Shown here piece by piece: positions 6,470 through 15,982 of a stretch of DNA of 64,000 nt. The position numbers and the translations under genes were made by a program. The DNA lies in assembly GCA_001898995.1 (NCBI GenBank), contig MKVZ01000006.1:240715-304714 (forward strand), given 5' to 3'. Positions within the stretch are counted from its first letter, which is position 1. The number at the start of each line of letters is the position of its first letter. This DNA is from Rhizobiales bacterium 63-22 (GTDB taxonomy: Bacteria > Pseudomonadota > Alphaproteobacteria > Rhizobiales > Rhizobiaceae). Under the pieces are notes generated by a model. It had not been told where the DNA came from, made no database searches, and saw only the letters and a list, made by a program, of their open reading frames with translations.

Positions 6470-9208
6470 ATGCACCAAGCCGTAAAGGGAACTCCGAAAG
6501 GACAGACGTCCGCATTGGTGACGAGCACAGTCGCCTTTACGGTTTGTTTTGCAGTCTGGACCATATTCGCAATCATCGGTGTCCGGATCGAATCCGAACT
6601 GGGGTTGAGCGAAACGCAATTCGGCCTGCTTGTGGGCACGCCGATTCTCACCGGCTCTCTGATCCGGGTGCTTCTCGGTGTGTGGGCGGACCGCTATGGC
6701 GGGCGCATCGTCTTCGCGCTGACGATGCTGGTCTCGGCGGCCTCCACCTGGCTCCTGACCTATGCGACGACCTATCCGCAGATGCTGGTCGCGGCATTGG
6801 GTGTCGGTGTCGCGGGTGGCACGTTTCCGGTGGGCGTCGCTTATGTCGCGCGGTGGTTTCCACCTGAAAAGCAGGGTTTCGCGCTCGGCATCTTCGGCGC
6901 AGGCAATATCGGTTCGGCCGTCACGACGCTTCTCGCACCCATGATCATGGTCGCGATGGGATGGCATGCGGTGGCGCATATATGGGCCGCCGCGATGGTC
7001 GTCATGGCGCTGGTCTTTTATTTCGGCACGGCCGACGATCCCGTTCTGGCCGAACGGCGCCTCACGGGCGAAAAGCCGGCCGGCATACTCGCGGGGCTGG
7101 AGCCGCTCGGGAACGTTCAGGTCTGGCGCTTTGCACTCTATTATTTCTTCGTTTTCGGCGCCTTCGTCGCGCTGGCTCTCTGGCTGCCGCAATATCTGGT
7201 CCGCGTGTATGGCGTCGATATTCGACTTGCGGGCATCCTCGCCGCCTTTTTCTCGGTTTCAGCCAGCCTTTTCCGCGCTTACGGCGGGCATCTGTCCGAT
7301 GTCTATGGCGCCCGCAAGGTCATGTACTGGACCTTTCTGGTCTCGCTGGCGGCGACGTTCATCCTGTCCTATCCACCCACGGACTATATGATCCGGAGCG
7401 TCAACGGCCCGATCGGGTTCCATGCGGAAATGGGCGTCGTCGGCTTCACGGTCACCATCTTCATCCTCGGCTTCTTCATGGCGCTGGGCAAGGCGGCGGT
7501 GTTCAAGCACATTCCCGCCTATTATCCCGGCAATATCGGCGCGGTCGGCGGTCTGGTCGGTATGATCGGCGGCCTCGGCGGCTTTGTGCTGCCGATCCTG
7601 TTCGGCGTGCTTCTGGACCAGACCGGCCTCTGGACGAGCTGTTTCATGCTCCTGTTCGTGGTCGCCGCCGTATCCTTCGCTTGGATGCACGTCTCGATCC
7701 GTCAAATGGAACGCGCCGCGCAGGGGCGCGACGTGGAAGCGCTGCCCGCTTTCGCTGAATTGCAGGGCCTCGCCAAGGTCGAAGCCGCACCCGTCAGGAG
7801 CGGCGCGGTACTGACCGACTGGCGGCCGGACGACCCGGCCTTCTGGGAGCAGAAGGGCAGGCGCATCGCAACGCGCAACCTCTGGCTCTCGATCCCGGCG
7901 CTGCTTCTTTCCTTCGTCGTCTGGCAGGTCTGGTCGGTGGTCGTCGCCAAGCTGCCGCTGGTCGGTTTCCGGTTCACCACCGACCAGCTTTTCTGGCTCG
8001 CGGCGCTGCCCGGCATTTCGGGAGCGGTGCTGCGCATCTTCTATTCCTTCATGGTGCCGATCTTCGGCGGCCGTCTGTGGACCACATTGACCACCTGGTC
8101 GCTCGTCATCCCGGCGATCGGCATCGGCTATGCGGTGCAGAACCCCCATGTGCCCTATTTCGTGCTCCTGATACTCGCCTTGTGCTGCGGTTTCGGTGGC
8201 GGCAATTTCGCATCGTCCATGTCGAACATATCGTTTTTCTATCCCCGGTCGGAAAAGGGCAATGCGGCCGCGCTCAATGCCGGCCTCGGCAATCTCGGTG
8301 TCAGCGTCGTACAGTTCGTGGTGCCGCTGGCCATTACGGCCGGCATCTTCGGCAAGCTGGGCGGGGCTCCGGCGATGGTCGCAAGCGGCGCGGGGAGCGC
8401 GCCGCTGTGGCTGCAAAACGCCGGCTTCATTTTCGTGCCCTTCATCGTGGTCACGGCTTTCGCCAACTGGTTCGGCATGAACGACATTGCCTCGGCCAAG
8501 GCCTCCTTCGCCGATCAGGCCGTCATCTTCCGCCGCAGCCACAACTGGATCATGTGCTGGCTCTATACCGGCACGTTCGGTTCGTTCATCGGTTATTCGG
8601 CCGGCTTTCCGCTCTTGACCCATATCCTGTTCCCGCAGGTCAATGCGCTGCATTATGCCTTTCTCGGCCCTCTGGTCGGGGCGCTGTCGCGGTCCGGCTC
8701 CGGCTGGCTGGCCGACAGGTATGGCGGCGGACGTGTCACCGTCTGGGCCTTTGTGCTGATGATGGTCGGCGTCGCGGGCGTGCTGTGGTTCGTGGGCGTG
8801 AAGGACCAGCCCTATGCCTTCTGGGGCTTCTTCGCCTCCTTCGTCCTGTTGTTCTTCGCGACCGGCATCGGCAATGCCTCCACCTTCCAGATGATTCCGG
8901 CGATCATGTCGAAGGAGATGAACCGCCTGATGCCTGCCGCGACACCGGAAGAACGTCGCCGCGAAGCGGAAAAGGAATCGGCCGCCATCACCGGCTTCAC
9001 ATCGGCCATCGCCGCCTTCGGCGCCTTCTTCATTCCGATGGGCTACGGCATTTCGATCAGCATGACCGGCGGCCCGCAAGCAGCACTATGGGCGTTCCTG
9101 ATCTTCTATGTGACCTGCCTGGCTGTCACATGGGGCATCTACACGCGCAAAGGCGGCCTGCTCTACGACGTGGAGCATCGCCGCAAGACCGTCGCCGCTG
9201 CGGCATGA
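6470..9208 (+). CDS. narK: Fused NarK1-NarK2 nitrate/nitrite transporter
   Basis: 912 residues, twice the length of one major facilitator protein. Two complete 12-helix MFS units are joined by a soluble linker around residues 405-470. The first half carries GAGNIGSAVTTLLAP and GRIVFALTMLVSA (NarK1-type, nitrate/proton symport in studied cases). The second half carries GGGNFASSMSNISFFYP and GNAAALNAGLGNLGVS, the NarK2 nitrate/nitrite signature. Fused NarK proteins are known from Paracoccus and Brucella relatives, where both halves feed nitrate to the inward-facing NarG site and export nitrite. The ATG at 6470 has GGAG seven bases upstream. It heads the narKGHJI operon, with narG starting 23 bases later, and is preceded by an FNR/NarR box. 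Confidence 0.95.
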   Translation: MHQAVKGTPKGQTSALVTSTVAFTVCFAVWTIFAIIGVRIESELGLSETQFGLLVGTPILTGSLIRVLLGVWADRYGGRIVFALTMLVSAASTWLLTYATTYPQMLVAALGVGVAGGTFPVGVAYVARWFPPEKQGFALGIFGAGNIGSAVTTLLAPMIMVAMGWHAVAHIWAAAMVVMALVFYFGTADDPVLAERRLTGEKPAGILAGLEPLGNVQVWRFALYYFFVFGAFVALALWLPQYLVRVYGVDIRLAGILAAFFSVSASLFRAYGGHLSDVYGARKVMYWTFLVSLAATFILSYPPTDYMIRSVNGPIGFHAEMGVVGFTVTIFILGFFMALGKAAVFKHIPAYYPGNIGAVGGLVGMIGGLGGFVLPILFGVLLDQTGLWTSCFMLLFVVAAVSFAWMHVSIRQMERAAQGRDVEALPAFAELQGLAKVEAAPVRSGAVLTDWRPDDPAFWEQKGRRIATRNLWLSIPALLLSFVVWQVWSVVVAKLPLVGFRFTTDQLFWLAALPGISGAVLRIFYSFMVPIFGGRLWTTLTTWSLVIPAIGIGYAVQNPHVPYFVLLILALCCGFGGGNFASSMSNISFFYPRSEKGNAAALNAGLGNLGVSVVQFVVPLAITAGIFGKLGGAPAMVASGAGSAPLWLQNAGFIFVPFIVVTAFANWFGMNDIASAKASFADQAVIFRRSHNWIMCWLYTGTFGSFIGYSAGFPLLTHILFPQVNALHYAFLGPLVGALSRSGSGWLADRYGGGRVTVWAFVLMMVGVAGVLWFVGVKDQPYAFWGFFASFVLLFFATGIGNASTFQMIPAIMSKEMNRLMPAATPEERRREAEKESAAITGFTSAIAAFGAFFIPMGYGISISMTGGPQAALWAFLIFYVTCLAVTWGIYTRKGGLLYDVEHRRKTVAAAA

Positions 9209-9231
9209 AGCCTTATTGAGAGGATGAAATA

Positions 9232-12200
9232 ATGAGTCTGCTCCTTGATCGACTGAATTTCCTCGCCCGCAAGAACGTCGGCACCTTCTCGCACGGCCAC
9301 GGCGTCACCACCAACGAGAACCGCGACTGGGAGGACGCCTATCGCAAGCGCTGGCAGCACGACAAGATCGTCCGTTCCACCCACGGCGTGAACTGCACCG
9401 GCTCCTGTTCGTGGAAGGTCTACGTCAAGGGCGGCATCATCACCTGGGAAACGCAGCAGACGGATTATCCGCGCACCCGTGCCGACCTGCCCAATCACGA
9501 GCCGCGCGGCTGCTCGCGGGGCGCCAGCTACAGCTGGTACGTCTATTCGGCCAACCGTGTGAAATATCCGCTCATCCGCTCCCGCCTACTGAAGCTGTGG
9601 CGCGCGGAACGGGCGCTGAAAACGCCGGTCGCCGCCTGGGCCGCCATCCAGCAGGATCCGGCGAAGCGCGCCGACTATATGAAGGTGCGCGGGCTCGGCG
9701 GCTTCGTGCGTGCGACATGGGACGAGGTCAACGAGATCATCGCCGCCGCCGACGCCTATACGGCGAAAACCTATGGACCGGACCGTGTAGTCGGTTTCTC
9801 GCCGATTCCGGCCATGTCGATGGTATCCTATGCGGCCGGCTCGCGTTACCTGTCGCTGCTCGGCGGTGTGTGCATGTCGTTCTACGACTGGTATTGCGAT
9901 CTGCCGCCCGCTTCCCCGATGACCTGGGGCGAGCAGACCGATGTGCCGGAATCGGCCGACTGGTACAATGCCGGTTTCCTCATGCTCTGGGGGTCGAACG
10001 TACCGCAGACCCGCACGCCGGACGCGCATTTCTACACTGAAGTGCGCTACAGGGGTGCCAAGTCGGTTGTCGTCTCGCCCGACTATTCGGAAGCGGCGAA
10101 ATTCTCCGATCTGTGGCTGCATCCCAAGCAAGGCACGGACGCCGCGCTCGCCATGGCGCTGGGCCATGTCATCCTGCGGGAATATCACCTCGACCGGCAG
10201 GTGCCCTATTTCGAAGACTACTGCCGCCGCTACACGGACTTCCCGATGCTGGTGCGGCTGGCGAAGAAGGACGGGCGCTATGTGCCCGACCGCTTCCTGC
10301 GCGCCTCCGATTTCGTGGACGGCCTGAAGGAAGGCAACAATCCCGACTGGAAGACGGTGGCTATCGACCGCAGGTCCGGGGCCTGCGTCGTGCCGCGTGG
10401 CTCCGTCGGGTTCCGCTGGGGCGATGACGGCAAGTGGAATCTGGAAGAGAAGGACGGTCAGGGCACGGAGGTCGAACTCGTCAAAAGCCTTATCGGCAAG
10501 AGTGAGCACGACGCGGTCGTGGATGTGGCCTTCCCCTATTTCGGCAATCGCGAGCACGATTATTTCGAGGGCACCGATCACGACAGCGTGCTGGTACGCA
10601 AGGTTCCCGCCCGGAGCCTGAAGCTGAAGGAGGGCGAGGTCGTCGTCGCCACCGTCTTCGACCTGCTGGCGGCCAATTACGGACTGGATCGCGGCCTGGG
10701 CGACGGCAATTCGGCCCGGTCCTACGACGACGACATGCCCTACACGCCGGCATGGGCGGAAAAGATCACCGGCGTGCCGCGCACGCAGATCGTGGCGGTT
10801 GCGCGCGAGTTCGCCACGAACGCGGAAAAGACCAACGGCCGCTCCATGGTCATTCTCGGTGCCGGTCTCAATCACTGGTACCACATGGATATGAGTTATC
10901 GCGGCATCATCAACATGCTGGTGATGTGCGGCTGTGTCGGCCAGTCCGGCGGGGGCTGGAGCCATTATGTGGGGCAGGAAAAACTGCGTCCCCAGACCGG
11001 CTGGACCGCACTCGCCTTCGCGCTCGACTGGAGTCGCCCGCCGCGCCACATGAACTCCACCTCCTTTTTCTACGCGCATACCGACCAATGGCGCTACGAG
11101 ACGCTCAAAGTGCGGGACATCCTGTCGCCGACCGCGCCGGACGGCGACTGGGGCGGCACGCTGATCGACTACAACATCCGCGCCGAGCGCATGGGCTGGC
11201 TGCCGTCGGCCCCGCAACTCCAGACCAACCCGCTGGAGATCGCGGCGGAAGCCGCCGCATCCGGCAAGGATGTGAAGGATTTCCTCGTCGGTACGCTGAA
11301 GAACGGAACCGTCACCCTGTCGTGCGGGGACCCGGACCATGAAGCCAACTGGCCGCGTAACATGTTCGTCTGGCGTTCAAATCTGCTCGGCTCGTCCGGC
11401 AAGGGGCACGAATATTTCCTGAAGCATCTGCTTGGCACGTCGAACGGGCTGCTCGGCAAGGACCTTGGTCCGGAAGGCGCACAGGAAACGCAGGAGGCGG
11501 TGTGGCGTGAGAAAGCGCCTGAAGGCAAGCTCGACCTTCTGGTCACGCTTGATTTCCGCATGTCGACCACCTGCATCTATTCCGACATCGTGCTGCCGAC
11601 GGCCACATGGTACGAGAAGAACGATCTCAACACCTCCGACATGCACCCGTTCATTCATCCACTGTCGAGCGCAGCCGATCCGGCATGGGAAGCGCGCAGC
11701 GACTGGGAAATCTTCAAGGGCATCGCCCGGAAATTTTCGGAAGTCGCGCCGGAGGTGCTGGGCGTCGAGAAGGATGTCGTGCTCGTTCCTGCGCAACACG
11801 ACACGGCGGGCGAACTTGCGCAGCCCAAGGACGTGCTCGACTGGAAGAAAGGGGAGGTGGAGCCGATCCCCGGCAAGACCATGCCTTCCATCGTCGTGGT
11901 CGAGCGCGACTATCCGAACCTTTACAAGCGCTACACCTCGGTCGGCCCGCTTCTCGACAGGCTCGGCAACGGCGGCAAGGGCATTTCGTGGGAAACCACG
12001 GAAGAGGTGGAACTTTTGGCGCGGCTCAACGGCACGGTGCCGGAACCGGGCGCGAGCGAGGGCCGCCCGCGTATCGACACCGATATCGACGCGACCGAGG
12101 TGATCCTGTCTCTGGCGCCCGAAACCAACGGCGAGGTGGCGGTCAAGGCATGGGCCGCCCTGTCGAAATTCACCGGCCGCGACCACGCCCATCTGGCGAT

Positions 12201-12996
12201 CCCGAAGGAAGACGAGAAGATTCGCTATCGCGACATCGTCGCGCAGCCACGCAAGATCATCTCCTCACCGACATGGTCGGGGATCGAATCCGAGCATGTC
12301 TGCTACAATGCCGGCTACACCAACGTTCATGAGTTGATCCCGTGGCGCACCCTGACCGGGCGCCAGCAGCTCTATCAGGACCATCCGTGGATGCGCGCTT
12401 TCGGCGAGGGGTTCTGTGTCTATCGTCCGCCGATCGACACGAAGACCGTCAACGAGGCCATCCGCGCCCGCACGGACGGGCAGCCGCATCTGGTGCTGAA
12501 TTTCATCACGCCGCATCAGAAATGGGGCATCCATTCCACCTATACCGACAATCTCCTGATGCTGACGCTCAATCGCGGCGGTCCGGTCGTGTGGATATCG
12601 GAACCGGATGCGGCAAGGGCGGGCATCGCCGACAACGACTGGGTGGAAGTCTACAACGCCAACGGCGCCATCGTGGCGCGCGCGGTGGTTTCCCAGCGCA
12701 TGAAGGACGGCACGATCTTCATGTATCACGCGCAGGAGAAGATCGTGAACACGCCCGGCTCGCCGACCACCGGTCAGCGCGGCGGCATCCACAATTCCGT
12801 CACCCGCATCATCACCAAGCCGACCCATATGATCGGTGGCTATGCCCACCAGTCCTACAGCTTCAACTATTACGGGACCGTAGGCTCCAACCGCGACGAG
12901 TTCGTGGTGGTGCGCAGGCTCGACCATGTCGACTGGATGGAAGGTCCGCTCGAAGAAAGCCGGCGGACACCGCTTGCGAAGGAGGCAGCAGAATGA
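9232..12996 (+). CDS. narG: Respiratory nitrate reductase alpha subunit
   Basis: 1254 residues, matching NarG of the membrane-bound cytoplasmic-facing enzyme. HGVNCTGSCSW (His51, Cys55, Cys59) and PRGCSRG (Cys94) supply the FS0 [4Fe-4S] ligands, with His as first ligand as in E. coli NarG. TWGEQTDVPESADWYN contains the conserved Asp (about 237) that ligates molybdenum, followed by WGSNVPQTRTPDAHF. The C-terminal part (FNYYGTVGSNRDEF) is the molybdopterin-guanine-dinucleotide binding domain. It reduces nitrate to nitrite with electrons from quinol via NarI and NarH. There is no Tat signal, as expected for cytoplasmic-facing NarG. The stop overlaps the narH start (ATGA), so translation is coupled. 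Confidence 0.98.
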   Translation: MSLLLDRLNFLARKNVGTFSHGHGVTTNENRDWEDAYRKRWQHDKIVRSTHGVNCTGSCSWKVYVKGGIITWETQQTDYPRTRADLPNHEPRGCSRGASYSWYVYSANRVKYPLIRSRLLKLWRAERALKTPVAAWAAIQQDPAKRADYMKVRGLGGFVRATWDEVNEIIAAADAYTAKTYGPDRVVGFSPIPAMSMVSYAAGSRYLSLLGGVCMSFYDWYCDLPPASPMTWGEQTDVPESADWYNAGFLMLWGSNVPQTRTPDAHFYTEVRYRGAKSVVVSPDYSEAAKFSDLWLHPKQGTDAALAMALGHVILREYHLDRQVPYFEDYCRRYTDFPMLVRLAKKDGRYVPDRFLRASDFVDGLKEGNNPDWKTVAIDRRSGACVVPRGSVGFRWGDDGKWNLEEKDGQGTEVELVKSLIGKSEHDAVVDVAFPYFGNREHDYFEGTDHDSVLVRKVPARSLKLKEGEVVVATVFDLLAANYGLDRGLGDGNSARSYDDDMPYTPAWAEKITGVPRTQIVAVAREFATNAEKTNGRSMVILGAGLNHWYHMDMSYRGIINMLVMCGCVGQSGGGWSHYVGQEKLRPQTGWTALAFALDWSRPPRHMNSTSFFYAHTDQWRYETLKVRDILSPTAPDGDWGGTLIDYNIRAERMGWLPSAPQLQTNPLEIAAEAAASGKDVKDFLVGTLKNGTVTLSCGDPDHEANWPRNMFVWRSNLLGSSGKGHEYFLKHLLGTSNGLLGKDLGPEGAQETQEAVWREKAPEGKLDLLVTLDFRMSTTCIYSDIVLPTATWYEKNDLNTSDMHPFIHPLSSAADPAWEARSDWEIFKGIARKFSEVAPEVLGVEKDVVLVPAQHDTAGELAQPKDVLDWKKGEVEPIPGKTMPSIVVVERDYPNLYKRYTSVGPLLDRLGNGGKGISWETTEEVELLARLNGTVPEPGASEGRPRIDTDIDATEVILSLAPETNGEVAVKAWAALSKFTGRDHAHLAIPKEDEKIRYRDIVAQPRKIISSPTWSGIESEHVCYNAGYTNVHELIPWRTLTGRQQLYQDHPWMRAFGEGFCVYRPPIDTKTVNEAIRARTDGQPHLVLNFITPHQKWGIHSTYTDNLLMLTLNRGGPVVWISEPDAARAGIADNDWVEVYNANGAIVARAVVSQRMKDGTIFMYHAQEKIVNTPGSPTTGQRGGIHNSVTRIITKPTHMIGGYAHQSYSFNYYGTVGSNRDEFVVVRRLDHVDWMEGPLEESRRTPLAKEAAE

Positions 12997-14531
12997 AAAT
13001 CCGCGCGCAGATAGGCATGGTGCTCAACCTCGACAAATGTATCGGCTGCCACACCTGCTCGGTGACGTGCAAGAACGTCTGGACCAATCGGGAAGGCGTC
13101 GAATATGCCTGGTTCAACAATGTCGAGACCAAGCCCGGCATCGGTTTTCCCAAGGAATGGGAGAACCAGAAAAAGTGGAACGGCGGCTGGGTCCGTAAGA
13201 AAAACGGAAAGATCGAGCCGAAGATGGGCGCGAAATGGCGCATCCTCGCCAAGATTTTCGCCAATCCCGACCTGCCGGAGATCGACGATTATTACGAGCC
13301 GTTCGATTACGACTACGGCCATCTCCAGACCGTGGGCGAAAGCAGGACCGTTCCGACCGCGCGCCCGCGTTCGCTGATTTCCGGCAAGCGGATGGAAAAG
13401 ATCGAATGGGGGCCGAACTGGGAGGAAATTCTCGGCGGCGAATTCGCCAAACGATCGAAGGACTACAATTTCGAGGGCGTGGAAAAGGAAATCTACGGCC
13501 AGTTCGAAAACACTTTCATGATGTATCTGCCGCGCCTGTGCGAGCACTGCCTCAACCCGACCTGCGTCGCGGCCTGTCCCTCGGGCGCGATCTACAAGCG
13601 CGAGGATGACGGCATTGTCCTGATCGATCAGGAAAAATGCCGTGGCTGGCGCATGTGCGTATCCGGCTGCCCTTACAAGAAGATTTATTACAACTGGAAT
13701 TCGGGCAAGTCGGAGAAGTGCATCTTCTGCTACCCGCGTATCGAGAGCGGCCAGCCCACGGTCTGCTCGGAGACATGCGTGGGCCGCATCCGCTATCTCG
13801 GCGTGATGCTCTATGATGCCGACCGTATTTCCGAAGCGGCTTCCGTCGAGAGCGAGCAGGATCTCTATGAGGCGCAGTGCGGCATCTTCCTCGATCCGAA
13901 CGATCCTGCCGTGATCGAACAGGCCCGCAAGGACGGCGTACCGGAACCATGGTTGCAGGCGGCGAAGCATTCGCCGGTCTACAAGATGGCGATGGAATGG
14001 AAAATCGCCTTTCCGCTGCACCCCGAATATCGCACCTTGCCGATGGTCTGGTACGTTCCGCCGCTTTCACCGCTTCAGTCGGCCGCGCAGTCCGGCAGGC
14101 TCGGCATGGACGGTCCGCTGCCGGATGTCCGCTCCATGCGCATCCCTGTCCGCTATCTCGCCAATCTGCTGACGGCCGGAAAGGAGGAACCGATTGTCTC
14201 GGCGCTGGAGCGCATGCTCGCCATGCGCGCCTATATGCGCGCCAAGACCATAGACGGGGTCATCGATGAGGCGATCGCCGAACGGGTCGGCATGAGCGGC
14301 GCGACGATCGAGGATATGTACCACATCATGGCGATCGCCAATTACGAGGATCGCTTCGTCATCCCGACCACGCATCGCGAGATCACGGAAGACGCCTATG
14401 ACGTTCGCGGGTCCTGCGGGTTCAGCTTCGGCAACGGCTGTTCGGGGGGCACGTCGACGGAAGACCTGTTCGGCGCGAAACGCCGGAAGGTCGTCCAGAC
14501 CCCGACCGATATTTTCCGGGAGCAGGCATGA
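12993..14531 (+). CDS. narH: Respiratory nitrate reductase beta subunit (Fe-S)
   Basis: 512 residues. The ATG at 12993 overlaps the narG stop; the frame stays open far upstream, but that part is a shadow of narG. Four Cys groups are visible: CIGCHTCSVTC (Cys16, 19, 22, 26), CEHCLNPTCVAACP, CRGWRMCVSGCP and KCIFC...CSETCVG. The Trp in CRGW replaces one Cys, the hallmark of the [3Fe-4S] centre in NarH. It relays electrons from NarI haem to NarG. It overlaps narJ at ATGATGA (14528-14531). Confidence 0.98.
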   Translation: MKIRAQIGMVLNLDKCIGCHTCSVTCKNVWTNREGVEYAWFNNVETKPGIGFPKEWENQKKWNGGWVRKKNGKIEPKMGAKWRILAKIFANPDLPEIDDYYEPFDYDYGHLQTVGESRTVPTARPRSLISGKRMEKIEWGPNWEEILGGEFAKRSKDYNFEGVEKEIYGQFENTFMMYLPRLCEHCLNPTCVAACPSGAIYKREDDGIVLIDQEKCRGWRMCVSGCPYKKIYYNWNSGKSEKCIFCYPRIESGQPTVCSETCVGRIRYLGVMLYDADRISEAASVESEQDLYEAQCGIFLDPNDPAVIEQARKDGVPEPWLQAAKHSPVYKMAMEWKIAFPLHPEYRTLPMVWYVPPLSPLQSAAQSGRLGMDGPLPDVRSMRIPVRYLANLLTAGKEEPIVSALERMLAMRAYMRAKTIDGVIDEAIAERVGMSGATIEDMYHIMAIANYEDRFVIPTTHREITEDAYDVRGSCGFSFGNGCSGGTSTEDLFGAKRRKVVQTPTDIFREQA

Positions 14532-15244
14532 TGAACAAGACCCTGAAGGTTCTTTCGCTGCTGTTGTCCTATCCCACGCCCGAACTGCAGGCCGGGGAGG
14601 CGGAACTGAAAGCGGCGCTGGATAGCGAGCATGATCTTTCGCCCGGCCTGCGCCGGCTGACCGACAGCCTGATCGCCTTCGTCTGCGACTGCGATCTCTA
14701 TGAGGCGCAGGAGCGCTATGTGCAGCTCTTCGACCGCACGCGGTCGCTTTCGCTGCACATCTTCGAGCATGTCCATGGCGAGAGCCGCGATCGCGGACAG
14801 GCCATGGTCGATCTCATGAGGATGTATGAGGACGCCGGTTTCGAGATCGATGCAAAGGAACTGCCGGACTATCTGCCGCTGTTCCTCGAATTTCTTTCCA
14901 CGCGCACGCCGGAGGAAATCCGCGATCTCCTGACCCAGACCGGCCATATCACCGCGGCCATCGGTGAGCGGCTGCGCAAGCGCCGCTCCGTCTATGCCAA
15001 CGCCTTCGCGGTGCTGCTCCACATCGCCAATACGGAACCGGACCGGAATCTGGTCGGTGAACTGCTGCGGCAGGAGGAGGACGATCCCGACGATCTCGCC
15101 GCGCTGGATCGCATCTGGGAAGAGGAAGTGGTGATGTTCGGAGGCAATGCGGGCGAAAACGCCTGCGGACCGGACCGGTTGCGCATGCAGATGCGCGCGG
15201 CGCACCGCAAGCCCGGCCCGCCATCAACGCCAACGCAAATCTAG
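14528..15244 (+). CDS. narJ: Nitrate reductase assembly chaperone
   Basis: 238 residues, helical and acidic, of the TorD/NarJ chaperone family. LSLLLSYPTPEL at the start, YVQLFDRTRSLSLHIFEHVHGESRDRGQAM around residues 65-95, and LPDYLPLFLEFL are strong NarJ signatures. It binds apo-NarGH to allow molybdenum cofactor insertion and membrane docking, and is not part of the final enzyme. The ATG at 14528 overlaps the narH stop, as in other coupled nar operons, and narI follows after ten bases. Confidence 0.97.
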   Translation: MMNKTLKVLSLLLSYPTPELQAGEAELKAALDSEHDLSPGLRRLTDSLIAFVCDCDLYEAQERYVQLFDRTRSLSLHIFEHVHGESRDRGQAMVDLMRMYEDAGFEIDAKELPDYLPLFLEFLSTRTPEEIRDLLTQTGHITAAIGERLRKRRSVYANAFAVLLHIANTEPDRNLVGELLRQEEDDPDDLAALDRIWEEEVVMFGGNAGENACGPDRLRMQMRAAHRKPGPPSTPTQI

Positions 15245-15254
15245 GAGACGGGAA

Positions 15255-15977
15255 ATGGCTTATATCCATACGTTTCTGTTCGGCATCTATCCCTATATCG
15301 CCCTCAGTGTGCTCGCGCTCGGTTCGATATTCCGCTACGACCGCGAACCCTACACTTGGCGTTCCGGGTCCAGCCAGTTGCTGCGGCGCAGGCAACTCAT
15401 GTGGGGCTCGGTCCTGTTTCATGCCGGCGTACTCTTTATCTTCTTCGGCCATTTCGTTGGCCTGCTGACGCCGGTTCGTCTCATCGAGGCGATGGGCATC
15501 AGCCATGAGGCAAAGCAGATACTCGCCGTGGTGACAGGCGGCATCGCGGGGCTGATCGCAATTGTCGGGGCCAGCATGCTTTTGCATCGCCGGCTGTTCG
15601 ATCCCCGCGTGCGAGCCTCGTCGCGTCCCACCGACACGCTGATCATCATCCTGCTGTGGATTCAGCTTCTCCTGGGGCTGAGCACGATCCCGGTTTCGCT
15701 GCAACACATAGACGGCCTCGAAATGGTGAAATTCATGAACTGGGCGCAAGGCATTCTCACCTTCGACAGGGCCGCTTCGAGCTATATCGTCAATACGTCC
15801 ATCGTGTTCAGGATACATATCGTCCTTGGACTGACGATCTTACTGCTGTTTCCGTTCACGCGGCTGGTGCATATGCTCAGCGCGCCGGTACGCTATATCT
15901 GGCGGCCGGGCTATCAGGTCGTGCGCGAGCGCAATCATACGGCCGTGCCGGCGCACCGGCGCGTTCCGGCGGAGTAG
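15255..15977 (+). CDS. narI: Respiratory nitrate reductase gamma subunit (cytochrome b)
   Basis: 240 residues with five hydrophobic segments. The ATG at 15255 is preceded by GGAGACGGGAA. His residues fit the two b-type haems: HAGVLFIFFGHF in one helix, and the pair in FRIHIVLGL and TRLVHMLS near the C-terminus. It anchors NarGH on the cytoplasmic side and oxidises quinol at the periplasmic side. LFGIYPYIALSVLALGS-type and RYDREPYTWRSGSSQLL segments near the N-terminus are typical of NarI. The next gene starts five bases after the stop, so the operon continues. Confidence 0.97.
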   Translation: MAYIHTFLFGIYPYIALSVLALGSIFRYDREPYTWRSGSSQLLRRRQLMWGSVLFHAGVLFIFFGHFVGLLTPVRLIEAMGISHEAKQILAVVTGGIAGLIAIVGASMLLHRRLFDPRVRASSRPTDTLIIILLWIQLLLGLSTIPVSLQHIDGLEMVKFMNWAQGILTFDRAASSYIVNTSIVFRIHIVLGLTILLLFPFTRLVHMLSAPVRYIWRPGYQVVRERNHTAVPAHRRVPAE

Positions 15978-15982
15978 GGGTC

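Noticed and set aside
7259..9079. 606-residue open frame antisense to narK
   Set aside because: Antisense shadow of a GC-rich gene; no domain pattern, abnormal Gln/Arg/His content.
9586..11340. 584-residue open frame antisense to narG
   Set aside because: Same artefact of GC-rich codon use; no start signals or family motifs.
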